Shown here: positions 36,229 to 45,534 of the stretch, one piece after another
Numbering within the stretch: the stretch's first letter is position 1
How the letters are laid out: the number at the start of each line of letters is the position of its first letter
Assembly (NCBI GenBank): GCA_020639155.1
Contig: JACKHF010000001.1
Location: 2,046,001-2,110,000 of the forward strand
Direction of reading: 5' to 3'
DNA from: Phycisphaeraceae bacterium
Lineage (GTDB): Bacteria > Planctomycetota > Phycisphaerae > Phycisphaerales > UBA1924
Length of the DNA stretch: 64,000 nucleotides
Program-made: the position numbers and the translations under genes
The notes under the pieces: generated by a model
Database searches by the model: none
Told to the model about the DNA's origin: nothing
Seen by the model: the letters and a program-made list of their open reading frames with translations, nothing else

Positions 36229-36510
36229 ATGGGTGATCCACTCGGCATCATCAGTGCGTTACAGGCTGCATCGAAGCCCGATCAGGCAAAGCGGCAGGCC
36301 GCGTCCGATCCGGATGCGTTCAAAGCACAGCTGCGCGCGCAGATTGATCAACTCGCAAAGCTCGAGCAGATGGTCAGTAACTCCGCCCAGGCGGTTGCGG
36401 AGCACAAGCCGGACGCGATTGCGAAGGTTGAGCAAGGACTCAACAGCGCTGAGGAAGCGCTGAAGTTGCTGGGCTCAATGGCGCAGCTTCGGATCAGCGG
36501 GACAAAGTAA
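36229..36510 (+). CDS. Small helical protein between flgC and fliE
   Basis: 93 residues; ATG 36229, with GAGGTAG upstream. Rich in Ala, Gln and Lys, predicted to form two or three helices with a heptad pattern (FKAQLRAQIDQLAKLEQMV, then KVEQGLNSAEEALKLLGSMA). No signal peptide. I do not recognise the family; fliE, which usually follows flgC directly, is the next gene, so this one is an insertion into the conserved order. It could be an export chaperone or a minor rod/MS-ring factor. That it is translated is supported by position and ribosome site only. Confidence 0.7.
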   Translation: MGDPLGIISALQAASKPDQAKRQAASDPDAFKAQLRAQIDQLAKLEQMVSNSAQAVAEHKPDAIAKVEQGLNSAEEALKLLGSMAQLRISGTK

Positions 36511-36578
36511 ATGGGTGTTTGCACAGCAGTCGGGGATCGTTGCTGTATTGAAGCGTGTGAGATGGGCGGAGCCCGGAC

Positions 36579-36878
36579 ATGATTGACTCACTTGGGCTGA
36601 TCGGCAGCCCGACAACTTCTCAGGTGCAGAGCGCTCGCGTGCAGGTTCCTTCTGGAGCCGCGTCGTTCGTTGATTCACTCAAACGGAATATCGAGCACGT
36701 TGATGAGATGCAGCAGGGAGCAGCGCTAGCCCAGGAAGAGTTGATGTCGGGGATGCGCGACGATGTTGAGGGAGTCATGATCGAGACGCAGAAGGCAGAT
36801 ACCGCATTCAGGATGCTGCTTGCGCTGCGAAACAAGCTTGTCGAAGCCTACCAGGAGCTTCAGCAACTCCGCGTGTGA
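36579..36878 (+). CDS. fliE: Flagellar hook-basal body protein FliE
   Basis: 99 residues. FliE joins the MS ring to the rod. The C-terminal half shows the family pattern: VEGVMIETQKADTAFRMLLA followed by LRNKLVEAYQELQQLRV; the N-terminal half SFVDSLKRNIEHVDEMQQGA also fits. 204 bp to fliF follow without a gene. Confidence 0.93.
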   Translation: MIDSLGLIGSPTTSQVQSARVQVPSGAASFVDSLKRNIEHVDEMQQGAALAQEELMSGMRDDVEGVMIETQKADTAFRMLLALRNKLVEAYQELQQLRV

Positions 36879-37112
36879 GTATATTGTGACATGGTGTTTC
36901 AAATACCACCATGCCAGGGATTCCTCTGGCGTGGCAATGGTTGCTCTATCTCATTATGGAGACAGGTCTTGTGTCGATTTTTGCGCTCCAGCGCAATATC
37001 AGAACCCTGTATCCTTTTTCTTGCGCGAAAGTGTGCTGATTGAACCGAGAATCAGCAGGCAACCCGGCGGAGCTGGGACAGGATGTCGTACAGGCAGCAG
37101 GAGGCGGCCGAC
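36879..37112. other. Gap between fliE and fliF
   Basis: About 230 bp without a gene, the largest gap in the flagellar block. It contains short inverted repeats (GGTGTTTCAAATACC near 36892) and could hold an internal promoter for fliF onwards. No sigma-54 or sigma-28 consensus with correct spacing was found. Confidence 0.4.
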
Positions 37113-38822
37113 TTGAAGCAGTTGCGGATCATGATGGACAATGTCCAGAAGCACTTTGGAAGTGTTTCACCAACGGCGCGGTTGCTGCTCGCGTCACTGG
37201 CGGTCATTGTCATCATGGGCCTGTTTCTTGTTCGACAGTACTCGTCAAAGCCGACCTACGTTCCGCTCTTTCCTACGACCCAGGATGCAGCAACGATTGA
37301 TCAGGTATCCGGCTTTCTTGAATCATCAAATATTCCACACGAGATCAAGGGCAGCGAGTTGCTTGTGCCCGCTGATGACCGCAGGTACGTGCTGAGCAAG
37401 CTTGGCGAGCAGCAACTGCTTCCAGCAGACACATCGATTCTTTTTACAAACTTGCTCGACAAGCAGACCATGTGGCAGACCAGCCAGCAGCACAGACAGG
37501 CAAGCAACATCGCACTGATGAACGAACTCTCCCGCTGGATTACCCAATGGGATAACGTTGAAAAGGCGAACGTCTTTATCGATGTGCCGGACAGGCAGAG
37601 TCTTGGTGATCCACGTACACGAGGAACTGCGTCCGTCACGGTCAAAACGCGTTCCGGCACGTTGTCGCAATCTACTGTGGACGCGATCGCTTCCTTCGTT
37701 GCAGGTTCCAAGGCTGGACTGAATCCAGAAGATGTGCGCGTGATCGATGCGAGGACAAGTCGACAGTACAGTGCGCGATCCGAAGATGATGCGATTGCTG
37801 GTACATACCTGGAGCACCAGACCAAGATTGAGAACCAGGTCAGAGAAAAGCTGCTTGATCTTCTGGCGTTTGTGCCGGGTGTCACGGTTGCAGTTTCCGC
37901 CCAGGTGGACGTGACGCGCAGCACGACAGAGCAGCGCTCGTACAGTCCCAGTGGCGAGGGAACAGTCTCTCTGAAGCAGAAGACGAGCACGGATTCGCAA
38001 TCATCGTCGTCATCCCGACCTCGCACGGGCACAGGTCTGACAGCAAACGTGTCCGACGACCCAACACTTGGTTCTGGCTCCAGCGGCTCTTCGACAGAGG
38101 GCGCTGTCGACGAAAAAACATACGAAAATCAGTTCGGATACACACACACATCAAGCATTGATCCAGGCGGTCGCGCAACACGCCTTGTTGCGTCAATCAA
38201 TGTTCCCCGCGGGTGGTACGCGACGATTGCTCCCGGTGTCACGCGCGACGAAGACTTCGACCCAACCGCTCCAGACGTTATCACGCAGGTTGAGCAGGCA
38301 TTTGCAACAGCACTCAAGCCGGAAATCGAAAGCCTTATTCTGCCACACCTGACCATAGTGGACGGAACGAGTGGTGCATCGTCAGAAGGGATTGTGAGCG
38401 TATCGCTCATTCCAATTGACACGGTGCCAGAAGTGATGGGATCGGGTGCGAGTGATCAAGCTGCAGGGGTGACCGGCATGGTGAGCACACTCGCATCGCG
38501 CGGGATGATTGAGAAGGCAGTGCTTGGCGTGCTCGCCGTTGTATCGCTGTTCATGATGGTGGGTATGGTGAAGAAAGCAGGCAAGAGGGTTGAGTTGCCG
38601 CCGATCGAGGAGTTGGTAGGCATCCCGCCATCGCTGCTTGCCGAGTCTGATCTTGTTGGTGAAGCGGGCGAGTCCGATGGCGTGCTTGAAGCTGTTGAAG
38701 TTGCCGACGATGAGTTCGAGTCGACGCGCATGCTCGAGCAGATTCGTGAACTCGTGAAAAACCAGCCCGATGATGTTTCGAATGTCATCCGCCGATGGGT
38801 TAACGAGGATCGTTTGACGTAA
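37113..38822 (+). CDS. fliF: Flagellar MS-ring protein FliF
   Basis: 569 residues from TTG 37113, chosen because a perfect AGGAGG (37099-37104) lies 8 bp upstream; ATG 37083 is the alternative with a poor ribosome site. TM1 at ~25-45 (LLLASLAVIVIMGLFLV), ring-building motifs YVPLFPT, VLSKLGEQQLLPADT, SRQYSARSEDDAIAGTYLEHQ, TM2 near ~468-490 (VLGVLAVVSLFMMVGMV), and the cytoplasmic tail MLEQIRELVKNQPDDVSNVI, which binds FliG. Forms the base of the motor in the inner membrane. fliG follows 16 bp later. Confidence 0.96.
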   Translation: MKQLRIMMDNVQKHFGSVSPTARLLLASLAVIVIMGLFLVRQYSSKPTYVPLFPTTQDAATIDQVSGFLESSNIPHEIKGSELLVPADDRRYVLSKLGEQQLLPADTSILFTNLLDKQTMWQTSQQHRQASNIALMNELSRWITQWDNVEKANVFIDVPDRQSLGDPRTRGTASVTVKTRSGTLSQSTVDAIASFVAGSKAGLNPEDVRVIDARTSRQYSARSEDDAIAGTYLEHQTKIENQVREKLLDLLAFVPGVTVAVSAQVDVTRSTTEQRSYSPSGEGTVSLKQKTSTDSQSSSSSRPRTGTGLTANVSDDPTLGSGSSGSSTEGAVDEKTYENQFGYTHTSSIDPGGRATRLVASINVPRGWYATIAPGVTRDEDFDPTAPDVITQVEQAFATALKPEIESLILPHLTIVDGTSGASSEGIVSVSLIPIDTVPEVMGSGASDQAAGVTGMVSTLASRGMIEKAVLGVLAVVSLFMMVGMVKKAGKRVELPPIEELVGIPPSLLAESDLVGEAGESDGVLEAVEVADDEFESTRMLEQIRELVKNQPDDVSNVIRRWVNEDRLT

Positions 38823-38838
38823 GAAGCGAGGACTCACA

Positions 38839-39876
38839 ATGGCACGCAAACCGCACGAACCACTTCCCGAAAGCATTGGCGATCTGGGAGGTCTGACAAA
38901 GGCAGCCATCATGGTGCTTGCTATTGGACGCGATGATGCTGCTGGGCTTCTGCGCAAAATGGAGTACGAAGAGGTTGAGGAACTCTCGCGCGAGCTTGCA
39001 AGTCTCGGATCAGTGACATCCGATCTGCGGAATGGTGTTGTACGTGAGTTTTATGATCAGACACTCGCGAGCAAGTTTGTTGGAGAGGGAAATCTTGACT
39101 TTGCAAAGACGCTTCTACAGAACTCGATGGATCCAACACAGGCTGAACGCATGGTTGCACAGATCCAGACACAGGTGCAGAAGTCACCGTTCAGCTTTCT
39201 TCAGCGCGCAGAGTCGGACAGCTTGTTGACGTTTATCCAGGATGAGCACCCGCAGACCATTGCGTTGGTTGTATGCCATTTGCCACACCATAAGGCCGCA
39301 GAAGTCATCGTTGGCCTCCCAATGAAGAAGCAGCTTGAGGTGATCAAGCGCATCGCGAACATGGACCAGACGAATCCGGAAGTGATTCGCGAGGTTGAGC
39401 AGGGGCTCGAACAGCGTCTGAGCAACATGCTCAGCCAGTCGATGGAAAAGGCTGGTGGAGTCGAGACCGTTGCAGAAATTCTGAACCTTGCCGATCGTTC
39501 CAGTGAGAAGACGATAATGGAAGGACTGGAAGTCGATGACCCTGATCTGGTCGAGTCGATCCGCAGGCTCATGTTCGTCTTCGAGGATGTCAAGCTCGTC
39601 AACGACAAGGGCATCCAGAACGTGCTCAAGGAGATCGACAACAACGAGCTTGCGGTTGCACTCAAGACAGCATCGGAGGATCTCAAGAAGAAGATCTTCT
39701 CAAACATGTCAGAGCGTGCAGCCCAGCTTATCCAGGAGGAAATGGAGTTCATGGGACCGGTGCGTGTCTCCGATGTCGAGAGTGCGCAGCAGCGCATCGT
39801 GGACGTGGTGCGCAGGCTCGAAGAGTCCGGCGATGTCATGATCCAAGGACGCGGTACGGACGACATGATCGTTTGA
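38839..39876 (+). CDS. fliG: Flagellar motor switch protein FliG
   Basis: 345 residues, normal. FliG binds FliF and transmits stator torque. N domain (LTKAAIMVLAIGRDDAAGLL), middle domain with the EHPQTIALVV helix, and C-terminal torque domain with VFEDVKLVNDKGIQNVLKEI and KIFSNMSERAAQLIQEEMEF, whose charged residues contact the stator. Linked operon: 16 bp after fliF and 12 bp before the fliH-like gene. Confidence 0.98.
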   Translation: MARKPHEPLPESIGDLGGLTKAAIMVLAIGRDDAAGLLRKMEYEEVEELSRELASLGSVTSDLRNGVVREFYDQTLASKFVGEGNLDFAKTLLQNSMDPTQAERMVAQIQTQVQKSPFSFLQRAESDSLLTFIQDEHPQTIALVVCHLPHHKAAEVIVGLPMKKQLEVIKRIANMDQTNPEVIREVEQGLEQRLSNMLSQSMEKAGGVETVAEILNLADRSSEKTIMEGLEVDDPDLVESIRRLMFVFEDVKLVNDKGIQNVLKEIDNNELAVALKTASEDLKKKIFSNMSERAAQLIQEEMEFMGPVRVSDVESAQQRIVDVVRRLEESGDVMIQGRGTDDMIV

Positions 39877-39888
39877 TTGGTGGTGCGC

Positions 39889-40626
39889 ATGACGGTGATC
39901 CGCAATCCAGTGGCAGAGCAGGTCGTGCGAGATGCCATCGGTCTGCGCCTTGACGATATCGCGAGGCAGGCGCACGCGCTGCGCGAAGCTGCGGAACAGC
40001 AGGCACTCGAAACCATCGAAGCCGCAGGGAGAGAGCGTGAGCGTCTTATCTCAACCGCACGAGAGGAGGGGTACAAACGAGGATTCGAGCAGGGACAGAT
40101 CGATGGACTGGCGCAAGGGAAAGAACGTGGTGTGATACAGGCGCACGAGGAAGCAAGCGACAATATCGCAGCAATGTGCCACGCATGGTCGCAGGCGGTT
40201 GGTCGGTTCGAGGCGGCGTGCGCAGATGCGATGACACAGGCCAGGCAGGACCTTGTTGCGTTCGCTGTCATGCTTGCTTCACGAGTTGTGCAGCGCGTTG
40301 TTGAGCACGACCCGTCAACTATTGAGAACATTCTCGACAACGCACTCCAACATATTGTGAAAGCCACCGCCGTCGTTATTCGAACGGATACTGCTTCGGG
40401 TGATGTGCTGTACAGGGCATCGGAGGATATAGCGAGCAGGCTCGGACACGATACGGCAGTTCGCATTGAGGTTGATGAGTCACTTCCACGCGGGTCTTGT
40501 GTCATCCGGACAAGCGCAGGAACAGAGGTTGACGCATCTATTGGCACACAACTCGATCGCCTTGCTGAAGTGATAGTGCCCGGGCTTGATCTGCACGCAG
40601 ACCAAACGGAGCGCGTTGATGGTTGA
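39889..40626 (+). CDS. fliH: Flagellar export ATPase regulator FliH
   Basis: 245 residues. FliH dimers hold the FliI ATPase at the export gate. A long N-terminal coiled coil (residues ~20-110, with EEGYKRGFEQGQIDGLAQGK giving the Gly-x-x-x-Gly rhythm typical of FliH) is followed by the globular domain (VMLASRVVQRVVEHDPSTIE; RIEVDESLPRGSCVIRTSAG). Start ATG 39889; upstream TTG/GTG codons are possible. Overlaps fliI by 8 bp. Confidence 0.9.
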   Translation: MTVIRNPVAEQVVRDAIGLRLDDIARQAHALREAAEQQALETIEAAGRERERLISTAREEGYKRGFEQGQIDGLAQGKERGVIQAHEEASDNIAAMCHAWSQAVGRFEAACADAMTQARQDLVAFAVMLASRVVQRVVEHDPSTIENILDNALQHIVKATAVVIRTDTASGDVLYRASEDIASRLGHDTAVRIEVDESLPRGSCVIRTSAGTEVDASIGTQLDRLAEVIVPGLDLHADQTERVDG

Positions 40627-41974
40627 CCTCTTCGATGCGCCATCATCGCTTGCCCAACACTGCGAGACGATTGCGGTGAGTGGCATTGTGTCCGCGGTGC
40701 GAGGGCTCACACTCGAGGTATCCGGTCTGATTGCGCCCGTGGGCACGCTGGTCTCGATCGGATGTGATCGATCAGAGGGCGCTACAGCGTGTGTACGCGG
40801 TGAGGTTGTTGGTTTGCAAAGCGCCCATGCTATTGTGATGCTGCTGTCAGATGCAACAGGTGTTCGGGTAGGCCAGCGTGTTCGTGCGGAAGCCGCGGGT
40901 ATGGTGCAGTGTGTTGGCATCTCCATGCTCGGTCGCGTGCTCAACGCAATGGGGGATCCCATCGACGATGGAAGTCCGCTGACCGATCTTGTACCTGTGC
41001 CATTGAAGCCTGCACCGCTGCATGCGATGCGACGGGCGAGAATCTCACAACCGATTCGCACGGGTGTTCGGGCGATTGATCTCATGGCACCGATGGGTAG
41101 AGGCCAGCGACTTGGTATCTTTGCCGGGCCGGGTGTCGGTAAGTCATCGCTGCTCGGACAGATCGCAACACAATCAGATGCGGACGCGAACGTCATCGCG
41201 TTGATTGGCGAACGCGGTCGTGAGGTTCGGGAGTTCGTTGAAGATAGTCTGGGGGATGGTCTGCAGCGATCTGTTGTGGTTGTTGCAACCGGCGATGAAA
41301 CACCGACGTTGCGAGTTCGTGCCGCGCTGCTCGCCTGTTCTGCTGCGGAGTATCTTCGTGACTGCGGCATGAACGTGATGCTGATGATGGATTCGATCAC
41401 GCGACTTGCGCACGCACAGCGTCAGATCGGGCTCGCAGCCGGCGAGCCGCCAACCATGCGAGGGTATACACCAAGTGTGTTCTCGCTGATGGCTTCGATC
41501 ATGGAACGTGCTGGCGCTGTCGAGAAAAGCGAAGCAACACAGTCAGGATCAATCACCGGGCTCTACACGATTCTGATGGAGGGCGATGATACGACGGAGC
41601 CGGTATCGGATGCTGCACGGGGCATTCTGGACGGCCACATCATGTTGTCACGCAAGCTGGCGCAGCGGGCACACTATCCCGCAATCGACGTTCTTGACAG
41701 TGTCAGCCGTCTCACAAACCAGATTGCTGAAAAATCGCATGTCATCGTGCGGAATGAGATCGTAAAACTCATTGCAAAGTACCGCGAGATTGAGGAACTC
41801 GTACAGATCGGCGCGTATGCGAAAGGGTCGGACCCGATTGCAGACAGGGCGATCGCGCTGATGCCGTCGATCGACTCGGTCCTGATGCAGTCCATGGAGG
41901 AACGCGAGAGCTTTGAGCACATGCTTGGAAGAGCAGCGCAAGCAGTCACATCGGACCTTGGAGGATCAGAGTAA
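40619..41974 (+). CDS. fliI: Flagellum-specific ATPase FliI
   Basis: 451 residues. Homologous to the F1 beta subunit; drives flagellar export. Walker A GPGVGKSSL, IALIGERGREVREF, Walker B VMLMMDSITRLAHAQR, GEPPTMRGYTPSVF and the DGHIMLSRKLAQRAHYPAID signature are all present. ATG 40619 matches the usual N-terminus; an upstream codon is less likely. Its stop and the fliJ ATG share one base. Confidence 0.97.
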   Translation: MVDLFDAPSSLAQHCETIAVSGIVSAVRGLTLEVSGLIAPVGTLVSIGCDRSEGATACVRGEVVGLQSAHAIVMLLSDATGVRVGQRVRAEAAGMVQCVGISMLGRVLNAMGDPIDDGSPLTDLVPVPLKPAPLHAMRRARISQPIRTGVRAIDLMAPMGRGQRLGIFAGPGVGKSSLLGQIATQSDADANVIALIGERGREVREFVEDSLGDGLQRSVVVVATGDETPTLRVRAALLACSAAEYLRDCGMNVMLMMDSITRLAHAQRQIGLAAGEPPTMRGYTPSVFSLMASIMERAGAVEKSEATQSGSITGLYTILMEGDDTTEPVSDAARGILDGHIMLSRKLAQRAHYPAIDVLDSVSRLTNQIAEKSHVIVRNEIVKLIAKYREIEELVQIGAYAKGSDPIADRAIALMPSIDSVLMQSMEERESFEHMLGRAAQAVTSDLGGSE

Positions 41975-42462
41975 TGCCGAAGTTTCGTTTCTCCATGGAA
42001 TCGGTGTTGAAAGTGCGAACGCACAACGAGCGGGAATGTCTGCTCGTGTTTTCGCAATGCGAACATTTGCGTCAGCAGGCAGCTGAGCGATTGCAACTCG
42101 CACGCGAAGATGAGCGAATTGCGCAGGAGGTGCAGCGAGATCTTGCGGCGACCGCATCCGATGCGGAGGATCTGCGATCACTTCGTCAGCAGAGTGTCGC
42201 GATCCGTGCGATTCGTGCACGAGTTGCGCAGCTCGAAGACGAGTTGGGTGATGCGGTTGCCGGCGTTGAGCGTGCTCGCGATCTGCTTGCAGAGGCGGCG
42301 AAAGAGCGCATGGCAATTGAACAACTGCGAGATCGACGAAAATCGGCATGGCTGAAGGAACTGCAGCACAAGGAAACGCTGCAGATTGACGATGCGGTGC
42401 AGGCATTACGAGCTGTTGAACGGATTGCGAATGCCAGCAGCACTGTGGAGGAATCGGCATGA
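41974..42462 (+). CDS. fliJ: Flagellar export protein FliJ
   Basis: 162 residues forming one long antiparallel coiled coil. KFRFSMESVLKVRTHNEREC is the FliJ N-terminus (F-x-L-x-x-V/L-L-x-x-R). FliJ links FliI to the export gate. Overlaps fliI by 1 bp and the next gene by 4 bp. Confidence 0.88.
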   Translation: MPKFRFSMESVLKVRTHNERECLLVFSQCEHLRQQAAERLQLAREDERIAQEVQRDLAATASDAEDLRSLRQQSVAIRAIRARVAQLEDELGDAVAGVERARDLLAEAAKERMAIEQLRDRRKSAWLKELQHKETLQIDDAVQALRAVERIANASSTVEESA

Positions 42463-43244
42463 AGAATGTGTGGAATGTCATGTGTGTGCTGGCGGTTGCG
42501 AATCTGATCGCGATTGTGCTCGGTGTCGGCTGGCTCGCAGCAAGCGGCAGACTCAATGCCGATCGTGTCAATGCGATCAAATCCGTCTTTGGCCAGACTA
42601 TTGCTGAGGAAGACACAGAAAAGGCAAAGGAAGCAAAGGCCCAGCAAGCGCTCGCACGAGCAGAGGCAGAAGCCGAACTGAGCTCGAGTCTCGGCGAGGG
42701 TGAACTCGATTCGGGCGAGCCGATCGATGCGGCGACATTGCTGAATGTCAAACTCGAGTTATCAGAGATGGACCATCAACGTCAACAGCGGCTTGAGCGA
42801 GACCTACGCACGATGGGTGATCAGCTTGCGATGAGAGAAAACACCCTGAAGGATTTGCTTGACAAGATCAATCAACGCCAGAAAGCATTCGAGCAGCAAC
42901 AGAAGGACATTGCTGAAACAGTTGGTATCAAACAGTTCAAAAAAACACTCGCAACACTCTCAGAAATGAAGCCAGCGGATGCAACACAGATTCTGCTCAA
43001 CATGCATAACGGTTCAAACCTCATTGAGGGGAGTTCTCTTGATGCAGAGATGCAGATGGTGACAGTACTAAACGGATTGGAAGATGACTTTCGCGCGCAG
43101 ATACTGACCCAGATTCTCGGACAGGACGAGCAGTTGGCAGGCCGATTGCTCAAGCAACTCCAGACGTTCGGGCAAGCCGTGCCCGAGCAGGGAGTTGTAA
43201 CGAATGCAAGTGTTCCTGAATCCGCAGGTCCAGACCCCTTCTGA
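42459..43244 (+). CDS. MotE-like membrane coiled-coil protein
   Basis: 261 residues. One N-terminal transmembrane helix at ~7-30 (VMCVLAVANLIAIVLGVGWL), an Ala/Glu-rich stretch, a coiled coil (~100-150), and a C-terminal module resembling the MgtE N domain with LATLSEMKPADATQILLNM and VLNGLEDDFRAQILTQIL. This layout matches MotE, a periplasmic helper of stator and flagellar assembly described in other bacteria. Standard place between fliJ and fliK. The stop lies 41 bp inside fliK. Confidence 0.8.
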   Translation: MKNVWNVMCVLAVANLIAIVLGVGWLAASGRLNADRVNAIKSVFGQTIAEEDTEKAKEAKAQQALARAEAEAELSSSLGEGELDSGEPIDAATLLNVKLELSEMDHQRQQRLERDLRTMGDQLAMRENTLKDLLDKINQRQKAFEQQQKDIAETVGIKQFKKTLATLSEMKPADATQILLNMHNGSNLIEGSSLDAEMQMVTVLNGLEDDFRAQILTQILGQDEQLAGRLLKQLQTFGQAVPEQGVVTNASVPESAGPDPF

Positions 43245-44541
43245 TGCCATTACTGCTGTCGGCAGCGCAGGCAGTGCCCAACTTGATGCAAAGACTGCGT
43301 TGCGGCCGTCGTTTGATGCGCTTCTTGATGTCGTGTCAACAGCGTCCGCATCTTCAGCGACTGCGCTCAACCAGCACGAGCAGCACGCTGCTTCGGGTGC
43401 AGCAGGTGCGGAGTTCGGCATCTTTGACGATTCCGGTCGCGCAGATCGTGCGCAGCAGCTTCGTGATGAGCGCGCAAAGCACGACATGGATTCTGCGTCT
43501 GATATGCGAGATGCGACACAAGCACAGATGCAGTCAGAGCCGGTTCGTCGCGCCTCGTTTGATCGATCCTCGACAGAGCCCGCCTTGCAACGATCCGTCG
43601 CAAAGCAAGCCGCAGAATCGTGGATGGACAAACCTGCGACTGAGATGCTCACACAACGTGCCGAAGAATCTACAACACTACAGGCAACTCTATCAAGTGG
43701 TTCGCGGCATGTGTCTGATTCAACAGCAAGCCAGTCTCAGCACATTGCTGTTGCGCCAGGACAGATCCAAACCAGTTCACAACCAGTAAGCATCGCGAAT
43801 ATGCAGTCACATGTTGCTGCAAGTGCGTCTGCAGTGAAACCGGTTGAAGCGAATAGTGGTGGGGCTGGTGCGCAGCACTCAAATGGTTCGACCGGTTCGA
43901 GTGGTCACCACAGCTTGAGCACATCATCGCAACTCACGAATAAAGCCATGTTCCAGCTGAAATCGGCTGGTGCATCGAAGTCCGCAGCTTCGCCAGAACA
44001 AGCAGATCGCATGACAGCGCAGGTCAAGGGAGCACTCGGACAGATGCTTAAGGGGCGTGGCGGCAACGTCATGATCCAGCTCACGCCGGAGACGCTCGGT
44101 ACCGTCAAGGTGCAACTTCAACTGCACCATGGCAGTGCAAAGGCGACCATCGAAACATCCACGCAGCACGCATACGACGCACTGACACAGACTGTGGACC
44201 AACTTAAGCAGTCGCTCGAAGAACGCAATGTGCGCGTCGAGTCGATCGAGGTCAGACTGGTATCGTCCGGCGAGAAGCACGCTGTGAGTGAGCCAACTGC
44301 GCAACAGAATACACAGCAGGATGTAGATGCACGCCACGGGAATACAGACGGGCAGTTCCAGGATCAGAACCATACAAACGGAAACGGGCGTGGCAGGACG
44401 CAGCAGCAGTTTTCAGCTTCCGAGTTGATCGAGCCGGAGACTGGCCCGGCGTTTGCGTTTGAGCCCGAGCAGTTCGTCAGTGCGCACACGGTGCGCGATG
44501 ACATGGGGCAGGTTCGTCTCGCTCTGGACGCATTGGCATAA
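43204..44541 (+). CDS. fliK: Flagellar hook-length control protein FliK
   Basis: 445 residues. Sets hook length and switches export to filament substrates. The N-terminal ~270 residues are Ser/Gln/Ala-rich and low in complexity, as usual for FliK. The C-terminal domain (~275-350) is the conserved part: GNVMIQLTPETLGTVKVQLQ and LKQSLEERNVRVESIEVRL. ATG 43204 overlaps the motE-like gene by 41 bp; no better start lies downstream before the low-complexity region. Confidence 0.9.
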   Translation: MQVFLNPQVQTPSDAITAVGSAGSAQLDAKTALRPSFDALLDVVSTASASSATALNQHEQHAASGAAGAEFGIFDDSGRADRAQQLRDERAKHDMDSASDMRDATQAQMQSEPVRRASFDRSSTEPALQRSVAKQAAESWMDKPATEMLTQRAEESTTLQATLSSGSRHVSDSTASQSQHIAVAPGQIQTSSQPVSIANMQSHVAASASAVKPVEANSGGAGAQHSNGSTGSSGHHSLSTSSQLTNKAMFQLKSAGASKSAASPEQADRMTAQVKGALGQMLKGRGGNVMIQLTPETLGTVKVQLQLHHGSAKATIETSTQHAYDALTQTVDQLKQSLEERNVRVESIEVRLVSSGEKHAVSEPTAQQNTQQDVDARHGNTDGQFQDQNHTNGNGRGRTQQQFSASELIEPETGPAFAFEPEQFVSAHTVRDDMGQVRLALDALA

Positions 44542-44572
44542 CGATCGGCACTAACACAGACAGGAACACATC

Positions 44573-45004
44573 ATGGACCCTGTGCAATCAACATCATCAA
44601 GCATCAGCAGCAATCAGAACGCAAACCGGTTCAGCGAGCTGACCAACGACGAGTTCGTGAACATCATCACGACCGAACTCGCCAACCAGGACCCGCTCAA
44701 GCCGAGTGATACAAGCGCATTGCTCCAGCAGATTTCAGATCTTCGCTCGATCCAGACAGATATGGACCTTGGCGGCAGACTCGATGCACTGGTGAGCCAG
44801 AACGAAATGGCATCCGCGTCGTCACTCATCGGATCGCAGGTGACCGGCATTGCCAGCGACGGTTCACTCGCCGAGGGTGTGGTCAAGACGGTTGTGCGTG
44901 ACAACGAAGGACCGGTGCTGCGATTGAGTTCCGGGCAATCCTTGATGTTCAAGCAGGTGCATGAGATCAATGCGCCGGAAGTTATTGCAGGGGGTGCGCA
45001 ATGA
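44573..45004 (+). CDS. flgD: Flagellar hook cap protein FlgD
   Basis: 143 residues. Scaffold for hook assembly. FSELTNDEFVNIITTELANQ and DPLKPSDTSALLQQISDLRS are the FlgD N-terminal signature; the remaining domain (SSLIGSQVTGIASDGSLAEG) is short, so the C-terminal Tudor/FnIII part of larger FlgDs is missing, as in many short homologues. Overlaps the next gene by 4 bp. Confidence 0.93.
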   Translation: MDPVQSTSSSISSNQNANRFSELTNDEFVNIITTELANQDPLKPSDTSALLQQISDLRSIQTDMDLGGRLDALVSQNEMASASSLIGSQVTGIASDGSLAEGVVKTVVRDNEGPVLRLSSGQSLMFKQVHEINAPEVIAGGAQ

Positions 45005-45423
45005 TTCCACTTGCGGCAGCAGGGTTGATTGGTGGAGCGGTGCAGATCGCAAAGACGATCTTCGGCGGCGAATCGCATGCAAAGCCAGCCTCATCATCGT
45101 TTGAGCAACTGCTCGCAAAGGCGAAGGAGTCGTTCGGCAGCAGCGGTCTCGGTGTAACGGTGGAACCGTCGCTGGGTGTTCACCTCTCAGCCGAGCAGAT
45201 GGAGAAGCTCGCGCAGCTGACAGACCATGCTGATGCTCGTGGCGTGACATCATTGCTCGTGCAGCACGGCGATATGTCGTACGTCGTCGATGTTGCACGC
45301 AGACAGATCGTTGCAAAGGGCGACGCAGCAACACCACCAGCATTGCGTGTTGACGGGTTCGCGTCTCTTGAGGTGTCAGCACAACAGGATGATGTGGTGC
45401 CGATGCCGTCGTTTGGAATCTGA
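45001..45423 (+). CDS. Short flagellar-operon protein (TIGR02530-like)
   Basis: 140 residues; ATG 45001 overlaps flgD. N-terminus is hydrophobic (LAAAGLIGGAVQIAKTIFGG). Residues ~60-120 show VHLSAEQMEKLAQLTDHADA, RGVTSLLVQHGDMSYVVDVA and RRQIVAKGD with a late VDGFASL; this order resembles the small flagellar-operon protein family that sits between flgD and flgE in Gram-positives and spirochetes. Identification rests on position and pattern. Its function is unknown; possible hook-assembly factor. Confidence 0.65.
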   Translation: MIPLAAAGLIGGAVQIAKTIFGGESHAKPASSSFEQLLAKAKESFGSSGLGVTVEPSLGVHLSAEQMEKLAQLTDHADARGVTSLLVQHGDMSYVVDVARRQIVAKGDAATPPALRVDGFASLEVSAQQDDVVPMPSFGI

Positions 45424-45534
45424 GTTCGGTTTGTCGTACAGCGGCGGAGCTGCTGAAACACAGTGCGAGGATCGCACACTTTGTAGATCGTCAGTGAAGA
45501 CACTGGCACGTTTCAGGAAAGCAGGTACGCTCGT

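Noticed and set aside
36951..36967. TGGC...TTGC in the fliE-fliF gap as a sigma-54 promoter
   Set aside because: Only 5 bp between the two parts instead of 7.
39201..40646. Opposite-strand frame of 481 codons over fliG/fliH
   Set aside because: Low-complexity Ser/Arg/Thr content and full overlap with clear flagellar genes; a shadow.
45505..45534. TGGCACG as sigma-54 -24 element before flgE
   Set aside because: No GC at the -12 position with correct spacing; only half of a promoter.
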